NCBI RefSeq assembly: GCF_034929435.1
Contig: NZ_JAYFUM010000010.1
Span: 1-64,000 of the forward strand
Length of the DNA stretch: 64,000 nt
From: Arcicella rigui
Lineage (GTDB): Bacteria > Bacteroidota > Bacteroidia > Cytophagales > Spirosomataceae
Direction: 5' to 3'
Made by a program: the position numbers and the translations under genes. Numbering within the stretch: the stretch's first letter is position 1; each line of letters begins with the position of its first letter. The notes under the pieces are model-generated. The model saw only the letters and a program-made list of their open reading frames with translations, searched no databases and was not told where the DNA came from. Shown in pieces: positions 41,691 through 49,281 of the stretch.

Positions 41691-43247
41691 ATGAAAACGA
41701 AGAGTAATCAAACCAAATTTGAGGAATTAATCCAGAAAAATGAAGAAGCATTATTGGGTGGCGGTGAGAAAAGAATTGGCGTTCAACACAAAAAAGGAAA
41801 ACTAACAGCACGTGAACGAATAGCTTTATTATTAGATGAAGGCAGTTTTGAAGAAATTGGAAAATTTGTAGTTCATCGTTGTAAAGACTTTGGTTTAGAA
41901 AATGAATCGTACTTAGGCGACGGCGTTGTAACGGGCTACGGAACAGTAAGCGGAAGATTAGTTTACGTTTTTGCCCAAGATTTTACCGTTTTTGGTGGAG
42001 CATTATCCGAAACTTTTGCAGAAAAAATCTGTAAAATCATGGATTTAGCCATGAAAAATGGAGCACCACTCATCGGTTTAAATGATTCAGGCGGTGCGAG
42101 GATTCAAGAAGGCGTTACTTCATTAGCAGGTTATGCAGATATTTTCTATAAAAATACTTTAGCATCGGGCGTAATTCCACAGATTTCTGCCATCATGGGG
42201 CCATGTGCAGGCGGAGCAGTCTATTCGCCAGCCATTACAGACTTTATTTTGATGGTAGAAAATACTTCATATATGTTTGTAACAGGGCCAAACGTAGTAA
42301 AAACCGTAACTCACGAATTGGTGACTTCTGAAGAATTAGGTGGAGCTTCTACGCACTCAACCAAATCGGGCGTTACGCATTTTTCTTGTGCCAACGAAGT
42401 TACTTGTATCAACGACATTAAGAAAATTCTTTCTTATGTTCCTCAAAACTGTGAAGACCAAGCCCCAGCTTTACCTTATGAAGCAGGAAACGAAGAACGC
42501 AAAGAGTTAAACAACATCATTCCAGAAAACCCCAATCAGCCTTACGACATCAAAGAAGTAATTGAACATATTACTGATACAGATTCATTCTTTGAAGTAC
42601 ATAAAAATTACGCAGAAAATATTGTAGTAGGTTTTGCTCGTTTGGCAGGTAGGAGTATCGGTATTGTTGCCAATCAGCCAGCGGTGATGGCGGGCGTTTT
42701 AGATATTCATGCAAGCCAAAAAGCAGCAAGATTTGTCCGTTTCTGCGACTGTTTCAATATTCCTTTATTGGTGTTAGAAGATGTTCCCGGCTTTATGCCC
42801 GGCACAAACCAAGAATGGGGTGGCATCATTACGCACGGAGCAAAATTATTATATGCTTTCTGCGAAGCCACTGTGCCAAGAATTACCGTAATTACACGTA
42901 AAGCCTACGGCGGAGCTTATGACGTAATGAACTCGAAACACATCGGAGCGGATATGAATTACGCTTGGCCAACAGCAGAAATTGCCGTGATGGGAGCAAA
43001 AGGAGCAGCAGAAATTATTTTCAAAAGAGAGATTTCAGAAGCTTTGAACCAAGAAGAAAAATTGGAAGAAAAGGTAGATGAATACACTGAAAAATTTGCG
43101 AATCCGTACAGAGCAGCCAACAGAGGTTATATTGACGAAGTGATTATGCCTTCGGAAACTCGTCAAAAATTAATTCGTGCTTTCAAAATGTTAGAAAACA
43201 AAGTAGCGAATTTACCGAGAAAGAAACATGGAAATATTCCTTTATAA
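41691..43247 (+). CDS. pccB: Acyl-CoA (propionyl-CoA) carboxylase beta subunit
   Basis: A 518-residue carboxyltransferase that transfers CO2 from carboxybiotin to an acyl-CoA. It has the crotonase-type motifs SGGARIQEGVTSLAGY, MGPCAGGAVYSPAITDF and EDVPGFMPGTNQEWGGI, and ends with KRKHGNIPL typical of the family (read here as PRKKHGNIPL). Partner alpha and biotin-carrier genes are not adjacent; accC at 27909 is a candidate partner. ATG at 41691 with a full promoter upstream. Confidence 0.93.
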   Translation: MKTKSNQTKFEELIQKNEEALLGGGEKRIGVQHKKGKLTARERIALLLDEGSFEEIGKFVVHRCKDFGLENESYLGDGVVTGYGTVSGRLVYVFAQDFTVFGGALSETFAEKICKIMDLAMKNGAPLIGLNDSGGARIQEGVTSLAGYADIFYKNTLASGVIPQISAIMGPCAGGAVYSPAITDFILMVENTSYMFVTGPNVVKTVTHELVTSEELGGASTHSTKSGVTHFSCANEVTCINDIKKILSYVPQNCEDQAPALPYEAGNEERKELNNIIPENPNQPYDIKEVIEHITDTDSFFEVHKNYAENIVVGFARLAGRSIGIVANQPAVMAGVLDIHASQKAARFVRFCDCFNIPLLVLEDVPGFMPGTNQEWGGIITHGAKLLYAFCEATVPRITVITRKAYGGAYDVMNSKHIGADMNYAWPTAEIAVMGAKGAAEIIFKREISEALNQEEKLEEKVDEYTEKFANPYRAANRGYIDEVIMPSETRQKLIRAFKMLENKVANLPRKKHGNIPL

Positions 43248-43248
43248 C

Positions 43249-43284
43249 TATGAGCTTTAAGCCTCGAGCTGTGAGCAATGAACT
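43249..43284. repeat. Heptad AGCT-type repeat array
   Basis: About five units of a 7-bp degenerate repeat (ATGAGCT, TTAAGCC, TCGAGCT, GTGAGCA, ATGAACT) directly after pccB. Confidence 0.6.
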
Positions 43285-43325
43285 TTTCTTTTTTTCAGAA
43301 TACTTAATCAAAAACTGATTTTTAT

Positions 43326-43356
43326 CCCCAAAGGCTTTTAAAACCTTTGGGGTTTT
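43326..43356 (+). terminator. Terminator of pccB
   Basis: Stem CCCCAAAGG (43326-43334) / CCTTTGGGG (43344-43352) followed by TTTT. Confidence 0.7.
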
Positions 43357-43357
43357 G

Positions 43358-43365
43358 TATTTTTG
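43358..43365 (+). promoter_or_regulatory. Possible -7 element of the ATPase-TOPRIM pair
   Basis: TATTTTTG fits TANNTTTG and lies 16 bases before the ATG at 43382, giving a very short leader. No -33 match. Confidence 0.3.
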
Positions 43366-43381
43366 TGAAAATGACAAAATC

Positions 43382-44479
43382 ATGGGAGAAAACCATTTAA
43401 CATATTTCAAAATAGAAAACTTCAAAAGATTTGATTCTTTTGAAATGGAAAACCTTGGTCAATTCAACCTTTTGGTAGGTGATAATAATGTTGGAAAGAC
43501 GAGTGTATTGGAGGGATTGTTATTTGATGAGAAGACTTATGAGTGGTTAGTTAAACTAACAAATGCCTTTATACTTAGAAAAATATTTCCTTCACAAAGT
43601 TTTAAAATATCTGATATTTCAAGCATTTTATCTAAAATTGGTGCATGGGAAAGTATATTAAGAGATTCAACTAAGCCTTTAGAGTGCAGTTTTTCTCTTA
43701 AAGGTAAAAATAGTAAAAAAGCAATAGGGCTTTCTCCAATCGAATTTGATTTAGTTAATAAAACTGACAATGATTTTATTATCAACCAGTTTATAGATAC
43801 CAGCGATGGACAACTTTTAAGAATTTACAGTAATTCTGAACATATTAATACGGTTTGTTTATCTCAAAGATACCTTTCTCAAGCTAAAAAAAGTTTTAAT
43901 CTTTTAGCGAATAATACAGGATACTCCGAGCAACTTGTAAAGAAATATGTACAGAATGTGAATCCTGATAAAACTATCCGAAAAGCATTTGATAATATAA
44001 TCAGAATATTAATTCCAAATTTAGAAGAAACCAGATTGCACAGTAACTTCAATACCGAAAGTATAGGTATTGTTTTACTTGAAGATGATAAAATTTATCC
44101 TATTACTCGATTTGGCGATGGTGTTGTGAAACTTGCCAGAATTATCATTGGCATTTTAAGTTGTGAGGAAGATAAACGCATTATGATTGATGAAATCGAA
44201 AATGGCATTCACTTCTCACGCCTAAAAGATTTCTGGAAGACAGTTATTACGCTCTGTAAACAATTTGATGTTCAACTTTTTGCTACTACTCATAGTTTAG
44301 AATGTCAAAGATATTTTGTGGAAGCTTTGTCGGAGTTGGGAGAAGAGTATCAAAAAGATGCCCGAAATATCAGTTTGTTAGAAAATGCTAAAGGTGAAGT
44401 AAAGTCTGTAACTTTTGATTTTGAGCAGTTTGAATTTGCATTAAGTATTGGTGCTAATACGAGAGGAGGGCAACGATGA
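43382..44479 (+). CDS. RecF/OLD-like AAA ATPase of a second putative defence pair
   Basis: A 365-residue ABC-type ATPase. The Walker A is GDNNVGKT (33-40) after FKIENFKRF, the family start. The Walker B is RIMIDEIENGIH (Asp270, Glu271), preceded by the signature-like FGDGVVKLARIIIGIL. The H-loop is TTHS (302-305). There is no fused nuclease. It overlaps the downstream TOPRIM gene by ATGA (44476-44479). ATG at 43382 (MGENHLTYFKI) is chosen over an upstream TTG. It is not a close copy of the ATPase at 16204. Confidence 0.87.
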   Translation: MGENHLTYFKIENFKRFDSFEMENLGQFNLLVGDNNVGKTSVLEGLLFDEKTYEWLVKLTNAFILRKIFPSQSFKISDISSILSKIGAWESILRDSTKPLECSFSLKGKNSKKAIGLSPIEFDLVNKTDNDFIINQFIDTSDGQLLRIYSNSEHINTVCLSQRYLSQAKKSFNLLANNTGYSEQLVKKYVQNVNPDKTIRKAFDNIIRILIPNLEETRLHSNFNTESIGIVLLEDDKIYPITRFGDGVVKLARIIIGILSCEEDKRIMIDEIENGIHFSRLKDFWKTVITLCKQFDVQLFATTHSLECQRYFVEALSELGEEYQKDARNISLLENAKGEVKSVTFDFEQFEFALSIGANTRGGQR

Positions 44480-45087
44480 AAAGGGTTCAAATCTTTGTAG
44501 AAGGCATTGCCGATGCCAAATTTTTAAAAGATTTTGTTGCAAATACTTATAAAATCGACTTGGAAATTGGAAAGGTTGGCAGCGAAAGTGCTAATCCAGA
44601 TATTTTAATTGTTGGTGGTAAAGACAAAATTTATATGGTTTCTAATCTTTTTAAAGAAAATGAAATCAATGGAATAGCCAATATTGTCATTTTTGATGCA
44701 GATAATTTTGCCGAAGAAAATCCAAAATTTATCCAATATCAAACAAAATATGCTATTGATGACTATTTTTTATTACCCAATAACCAAGGTGACGGAGATT
44801 TAGAAACCTTACTTGTACAAATTATCAATCCAGAGCATCAAGGTATTTTTGAATGTTGGGCAGGTTATGAAGATTGTTTACGTTCGCATAAAGGTAAAAA
44901 CTATACAACCCCAGCTCGTAAAACTAAAATTTACGCATATTTAGAAGCACTTTTAGGTGAAAGTAAAAATCAGAAAAAGAAAATAAAAGAAGCCGAGAGA
45001 GAGTATTCAAATAAAAGTCACTGGAATCTGAATGCTCCTGCTCTCAATAATTTAAAAACATTTTTAGATAAATTTTTTATAGAATAA
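44476..45087 (+). CDS. DUF3226 (TOPRIM-like) protein paired with the ATPase
   Basis: A 203-residue DUF3226 protein with a TOPRIM-type fold. The catalytic glutamate is Glu9 (VQIFVEGIADAKFL), and the DxD pair is Asp74 and Asp76 (VIFDADNF). These are the metal-binding residues of OLD and primase nucleases. It overlaps the ATPase stop by four bases, so the two are translationally coupled. A strong ribosome-binding site GGAGGG (44465-44470) is present, rare in this lineage. The layout matches AriA/AriB (PARIS) and split OLD systems, but here the effector is DUF3226, not DUF4435. Confidence 0.85.
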   Translation: MKRVQIFVEGIADAKFLKDFVANTYKIDLEIGKVGSESANPDILIVGGKDKIYMVSNLFKENEINGIANIVIFDADNFAEENPKFIQYQTKYAIDDYFLLPNNQGDGDLETLLVQIINPEHQGIFECWAGYEDCLRSHKGKNYTTPARKTKIYAYLEALLGESKNQKKKIKEAEREYSNKSHWNLNAPALNNLKTFLDKFFIE

Positions 45088-45090
45088 GTT

Positions 45091-46161
45091 ATGACTGAAA
45101 ACGCAAAAACATTCCTCTACGAATACCTCAACAATGCTTCGCCAACTGGCTTTGAAGCTCCGGGACAACAAATCTGGTTGGATTATATCAAACCTTACAT
45201 CGACGAAACGATTATTGATGTTTACGGAACTGCCGTGGGGGTTATCAATCCCAACCAACCTTATAAAGTAGTTATTGAAGCTCATGCCGACGAAATTTCT
45301 TGGTTTGTGAATTATATCGACGATAACGGCTATATTTTCGTAAGAAGAAATGGTGGCTCTGATGCCGTGATTGCTCCTTCGATGCGTTGTAATTTACACA
45401 CTAAAAAAGGCGTTGTAAAAGGCATTTTTGGCTACCCTGCTATTCACGTGCGTGATATTGCTAAAGACAAAGCTCCTACTGTCAATGATATTTTTATTGA
45501 TTTAGGTGCTGCCAACAAAAAGGAAGTAGAAGAAATGGGCGTTCATGTAGGTACAGTCGTTACTTTTGAAGATGGTCTTACAGAATTGAACAATCGTTAC
45601 TTCGTTGGTCGTGCTTTGGATAACCGCATGGGTGGTTTTATGATTGCCGAAGTAGCCAGAATGTTGAAAGAAAACAATGTTGAGCTACCATTTACTTTGT
45701 ATGTTGTCAATGCCGTACAAGAAGAAATCGGTTTGCGTGGTGCTGAAATGATTGTAAGACGTTTGAAACCAGACGTTGCCATTGTAACAGACGTTACACA
45801 CGATACTCAGTCGCCGATGTACAACAAAAAAGAGCAAGGTGATTTGAAATGTGGTTCTGGCCCTGTGATTTGTTATGGCCCAGCGGTACAGAACAATTTA
45901 CGTGATTTTATCATCGACGTTGCCGAAGCTAAAGAAATCAAAATTCAGCGTCAGGCGGTTTCTCGTTCTACGGGTACAGATACTGATTCTTTCGCTTATG
46001 CTACTGAAGGTGTTGCATCTGCTTTGATTTCCTTGCCATTGAAATATATGCACACGACTGTTGAAACTGTTTCAAAAGACGATGTGCAAGCGGTTATTAA
46101 CTTGATTTATGAATCTTTACTTGCCTTAAAAGGAAATGAAGATTGGCGTTATATAAAGTAA
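45091..46161 (+). CDS. M42 family metallopeptidase
   Basis: A 356-residue M42 aminopeptidase, which forms large tetrahedral particles that trim peptides. Metal ligands lie in VIEAHADEISWFV, ALDNRMGGFMIAE, QEEIGLRGAEM and VTDVTHDTQSP. The ATG is only three bases after the stop of the DUF3226 gene, so the gene is probably read from the same transcript. Whether it belongs to the defence pair or was simply there first is open. Such genes are common in Cytophagales genomes (inference from the family). Confidence 0.9.
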   Translation: MTENAKTFLYEYLNNASPTGFEAPGQQIWLDYIKPYIDETIIDVYGTAVGVINPNQPYKVVIEAHADEISWFVNYIDDNGYIFVRRNGGSDAVIAPSMRCNLHTKKGVVKGIFGYPAIHVRDIAKDKAPTVNDIFIDLGAANKKEVEEMGVHVGTVVTFEDGLTELNNRYFVGRALDNRMGGFMIAEVARMLKENNVELPFTLYVVNAVQEEIGLRGAEMIVRRLKPDVAIVTDVTHDTQSPMYNKKEQGDLKCGSGPVICYGPAVQNNLRDFIIDVAEAKEIKIQRQAVSRSTGTDTDSFAYATEGVASALISLPLKYMHTTVETVSKDDVQAVINLIYESLLALKGNEDWRYIK

Positions 46162-46164
46162 TTT

Positions 46165-46220
46165 AGCTACGAGCTGTGAGCTATAAGCTTTGAGCAGTAA
46201 GCCGTGAGCTTTGAGCTTTT
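46165..46220. repeat. Heptad AGCT-type repeat array (largest)
   Basis: At least seven consecutive 7-bp units with consensus RYGAGCT (ACGAGCT, GTGAGCT, ATAAGCT, TTGAGCA, GTAAGCC, GTGAGCT, TTGAGCT). It pairs with an inverted array at 46270-46305. Confidence 0.7.
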
Positions 46221-46269
46221 TTATGGATTCTTTAATGAGAAATATTCCAAATAAAATTATTGAAAATAA

Positions 46270-46305
46270 AAAAAACTCAAAGCTCACTGCTCATAACTCA
46301 TTGCT
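46270..46305. repeat. Inverted heptad array
   Basis: Reverse complement of the same family (units ATGAGTT, ATGAGCA, GTGAGCT, TTGAGTT on the minus strand), about 50 bases from the first array. The two can pair into a long stem. Confidence 0.65.
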
Positions 46306-46320
46306 AAAAATCCTCCAACC

Positions 46321-47340
46321 ATGAAAAACAATTCCCTCTCCGTAGCCTCTTTCAATCTGATTTTATACGCTGCCCAACAAAAAGGGGCAGACTATACTAC
46401 TTTGTGCGAAAAAGTTGGTTTAACTCCCGAAATGCTACAAGACCCAGACGCTCGTTTGCCCATCAAAAAAGTACAAGTACTTTGGAAGGAAGCCGTAGAA
46501 ATGACGGGCGATAAACATTTGGCTTTGCATCTTGGAGAATCTATCAATACGGTTGCGGTGGGAATTTTGGCTTATGTGATGATGCACTGTCCTACTTTGG
46601 ATAAAGCTTTAGAGAAACTTTGTCAGTATCAAGATATTGTTTGTGATGGTTCAAAAACCACTGTTTTTATTCAAAACGATTTGGTTTATGTTACGCTTAC
46701 ACAAATAAGTGAGGAAATGTTGTATCCGCAATATGCTTTTGAGTCGGAACTGTCTATTTATCATGCAGCTATGAAAGGAATGATTGGCAAAGATTTACCG
46801 CTAAAATCTGTTCATTTTATTTATCCCACTTACTCCGATTCGTCTGAATATCAAAGAGTTTTTCAAACGCAAGAAGTAGTTTTTGAAAGTAATTTTACGG
46901 GAATGGTTTTTGAAAAAAAGTACTTTAATTTGCCAATTATCAATGCCAATCCCAATCTTTTTCCTTTGTTTGATAAACACGCACGGAGTATTCTGGAAGG
47001 ATTAAATCAAGATAATTCGTTCAAAGAAAAAGTGAAAAAAGAAATTTTGGATGGCTTAAAAGGCGAAGAACCTTCACTTTTTAATGTTTCAAGAAGTTTG
47101 GGAATAGGTTTGCGTTCTTTACAGATGAAACTGAAAGAAGAAGGAGTTACTTTTCAGCAACTCCTTGATGATATTCGTAAGAATTTAGCTTTACAACATT
47201 TACAAGAATCACACCTAAGTACCACAGATATTGCCTATTTATTGGGCTATTCTGAACCAAGTGTTTTTTTCCGCTCTTTCAAAAAATGGACTGGATATAC
47301 GCCCAATGTTTACCGTAAAAATCCTAAAATGGTAGCTTAA
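46321..47340 (+). CDS. AraC family transcriptional regulator
   Basis: A 339-residue regulator of the type with an N-terminal arabinose-binding-like domain (about 15-210, typical of PF12625 proteins such as OruR). The C-terminal AraC helix-turn-helix pair spans about 245-335: SRSLGIGLRSLQMKLKEEGV, then LSTTDIAYLLGYSEPSVFFRSFKKWTGYTP. No obvious target operon adjoins. ATG at 46321. Confidence 0.9.
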   Translation: MKNNSLSVASFNLILYAAQQKGADYTTLCEKVGLTPEMLQDPDARLPIKKVQVLWKEAVEMTGDKHLALHLGESINTVAVGILAYVMMHCPTLDKALEKLCQYQDIVCDGSKTTVFIQNDLVYVTLTQISEEMLYPQYAFESELSIYHAAMKGMIGKDLPLKSVHFIYPTYSDSSEYQRVFQTQEVVFESNFTGMVFEKKYFNLPIINANPNLFPLFDKHARSILEGLNQDNSFKEKVKKEILDGLKGEEPSLFNVSRSLGIGLRSLQMKLKEEGVTFQQLLDDIRKNLALQHLQESHLSTTDIAYLLGYSEPSVFFRSFKKWTGYTPNVYRKNPKMVA

Positions 47341-47388
47341 TATTTTGATTGTTTGAAAGTAAATATCAACTAATTTTCCTACAAGTAT

Positions 47389-47817
47389 TTAAGAAGAATG
47401 GTCAGCAATGATTTGCCATTTTCCTTTGATTTTCTTCCAAATAAGTGAAAAATGTCCGCCAATATCTCCTTTCTCTGGGCGAGCCAAATGCCATTTTCCT
47501 ACAACCAAACAAGTATTTTTAGCTAAAAAATTGACATGAAGAATATCAAATTTTAGCGTTCCCATGCTGGCTTTGTCGGGATAATTTTTGCGATAACTCG
47601 CCAAAGTACCTTCGTAGCCATACTTAATACCGCCCTTTCCGATGTACATCAACGAGTCGGACTCCCAGTAGCCTTTCATAAAGTTACTTACGTCGCCATC
47701 GTTCCAAGCTTTGGTTTGTTTATCTAAAATATTCAAGATTATTTGCCTGTCTTGCTTAGACTGGGCGAACGCATTCAATGCGAAGAATGTTAATGAAAGT
47801 AACAGTAATTTTTTCAT
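47389..47817 (-). CDS. Exported NTF2-like (DUF4440/SnoaL-type) protein
   Basis: A 142-residue protein with a signal peptide (1-18, ending NAFA-QS). The mature part is an NTF2-like fold: ILDKQTKAWNDGDVSNFMKGYW, then GTLASYRKNYPD, HLARPEKGDIGGHFSLIWKKIKG and KWQIIADHSS. Such proteins bind small molecules or act as steroid-type isomerases; here the role is unknown. ATG at 47817. Confidence 0.82.
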   Translation of the reverse strand: MKKLLLLSLTFFALNAFAQSKQDRQIILNILDKQTKAWNDGDVSNFMKGYWESDSLMYIGKGGIKYGYEGTLASYRKNYPDKASMGTLKFDILHVNFLAKNTCLVVGKWHLARPEKGDIGGHFSLIWKKIKGKWQIIADHSS

Positions 47818-47913
47818 CCCTTAATTTTTGTGTAAATTTGATTTTTTATATGAAAACATATTCAAAGATAAGAATATGTAATAAACTCTCTTGAGAAGGA
47901 GTAGGAAGCTTAC

Positions 47914-48024
47914 ATGAAAATCAAAAAACTTTTTGAAAAATACCAAGATTATTACTTGGTGGACGGCTTGATGTACTTGTCGTTTGTAATCATGATAATA
48001 TTGATGTTTATCTTTTTTAGCTAA
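47914..48024 (+). CDS. 36-residue membrane protein ahead of the lipid kinase
   Basis: A short frame encoding MKIKKLFEKYQDYYLVDGLM followed by a membrane helix (YLSFVIMIILMFIFFS). It has purine-rich ribosome-binding sequences (AAGGAG at 47896-47901 and AGGAAG at 47903-47908) and ends one base before the ATG of the lipid kinase gene (48026), so the two are translationally coupled. A basic amphipathic N-terminus and one helix fit a small peripheral-to-membrane anchor. I do not recognise it. Confidence 0.7.
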   Translation: MKIKKLFEKYQDYYLVDGLMYLSFVIMIILMFIFFS

Positions 48025-48025
48025 T

Positions 48026-48892
48026 ATGGTTTGGTTTGTGATGAATCCGAAGTCGGGAACGACTACACCCGTGCAAAAAAATAAGATTACAAATCTGCTT
48101 GCAAAGCATAAAAATTGTAAATTATTTTTTACAGAGTATCGAGGTCATGCCACAGAAATTGCTCAACAGGCGGTTGCAGAAGGTATTGAAAGAGTAATCG
48201 CTGTGGGTGGCGATGGCACGGTAAACGAAGTAGCAAAAGGGCTGATAGGCTCGAAAACGGCTTTAGGAATAGTACCAATTGGCTCAGGAAATGGCTTGGC
48301 TCGTCACTTAAAAATACCGCTTACAATTGAAAAGGCAGTAAATTTTGTACTTTCTCAGCAAACGGGCGTTATAGATGTCTGTTTTCTTAATGAAATCCCC
48401 TTTTTCTGTACAGCAGGTGTAGGTTTTGATGCCCACGTAGCCAATGAATTTGCCCAGCAAAGTTCAAGAGGTTTGAAGACTTATGCCAAAATGTCTTTGA
48501 AATCTTTTCGTACATATAAGCCCGAATCGTATCATTTGGAATCAGCTTGTATCAACGAAGTAAAAAATGCCTTTTCGATTACTTTCGCCAATGCTACGCA
48601 GTACGGTAACAATGCCTTGATTTCGCCCAAATCAAAAATTGATGATGGTTTAATTGAAATGGTTGTATTGAAGCCTTTTCCGTTTGGAGCAGCTCCGATT
48701 ATTGGTGTGCGTTTGTTCAGAGGTACTTTGCCAAATTCGAGATATATCGAAACTGAATCAGACAGTCTTTTTACCTTAAAAGCCCAAGAAAATCTTTTGG
48801 TGCATTATGATGGCGAACCCTTACAATTAGATACCAACGAATTGAAGATTACTTTAAAACCAAAAGCTTTGTTGATTATCGGTCATGTCTAA
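48026..48892 (+). CDS. Diacylglycerol/lipid kinase family protein
   Basis: A 288-residue lipid kinase of the DagK/YegS type. The nucleotide-binding motif is VGGDGTVNEVAKGL (about 58-71), followed by PIGSGNGLARHL. The C-terminal sandwich has NNALISPKSKIDDGLIEMV and HYDGEPLQLD. It phosphorylates diacylglycerol or a related lipid. The first gene of the operon may anchor it. It overlaps the SUI1-like gene by eight bases. Confidence 0.9.
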   Translation: MVWFVMNPKSGTTTPVQKNKITNLLAKHKNCKLFFTEYRGHATEIAQQAVAEGIERVIAVGGDGTVNEVAKGLIGSKTALGIVPIGSGNGLARHLKIPLTIEKAVNFVLSQQTGVIDVCFLNEIPFFCTAGVGFDAHVANEFAQQSSRGLKTYAKMSLKSFRTYKPESYHLESACINEVKNAFSITFANATQYGNNALISPKSKIDDGLIEMVVLKPFPFGAAPIIGVRLFRGTLPNSRYIETESDSLFTLKAQENLLVHYDGEPLQLDTNELKITLKPKALLIIGHV

Positions 48893-49229
48893 AAATAAAA
48901 AAATACCTCTTGGCGTAGTATATTCTACCAATCCTGATTTTGACTTTTCTTTTGAAGACGATGGACAAGTTGAAACCTTAGCTCCCGCTAAACAAAATCT
49001 GAAAGTACAGTTAGATAAAAAAGCTCGTGCAGGAAAGCAAGTAACGTTAATTTCAGGTTTTGTAGGTACAAATGATGATTTAGAAGCGTTGAGTAAAAAA
49101 CTCAAGAATCTTTGTGGCTGTGGAGGTTCGGCAAAAGATGGAGAAATTTTGATACAAGGCGATTTCAGAGATAAAATCCTTACTTTTTTAACCACTTCTG
49201 GCTATAAAGCTAAGAAGGTTGGTGGATGA
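48885..49229 (+). CDS. SUI1/YciH-family translation initiation factor
   Basis: A 114-residue protein with a eukaryotic eIF1/SUI1-like domain (about 37-112): LKVQLDKKARAGKQVTLISG, then FVGTNDDLEALSKKLKNLCG and GDFRDKILTFLTTSGY. Bacterial homologues (E. coli YciH) are initiation-fidelity factors. It overlaps the lipid kinase and probably forms a three-gene unit with it and the small membrane protein. Confidence 0.9.
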   Translation: MSKNKKIPLGVVYSTNPDFDFSFEDDGQVETLAPAKQNLKVQLDKKARAGKQVTLISGFVGTNDDLEALSKKLKNLCGCGGSAKDGEILIQGDFRDKILTFLTTSGYKAKKVGG

Positions 49230-49281
49230 GTGATTGAAAAATTAGATTGGCTTTTGGTTTTGTTTAAAAACCAAAAGCCAA

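Noticed and set aside
16204..44479. The two ATPases as copies of one module
   Set aside because: Walker motifs, lengths (457 and 365) and partner folds differ; they are related in design only.
46165..46305. CRISPR array
   Set aside because: The 7-bp units are too short and degenerate, with no spacers.
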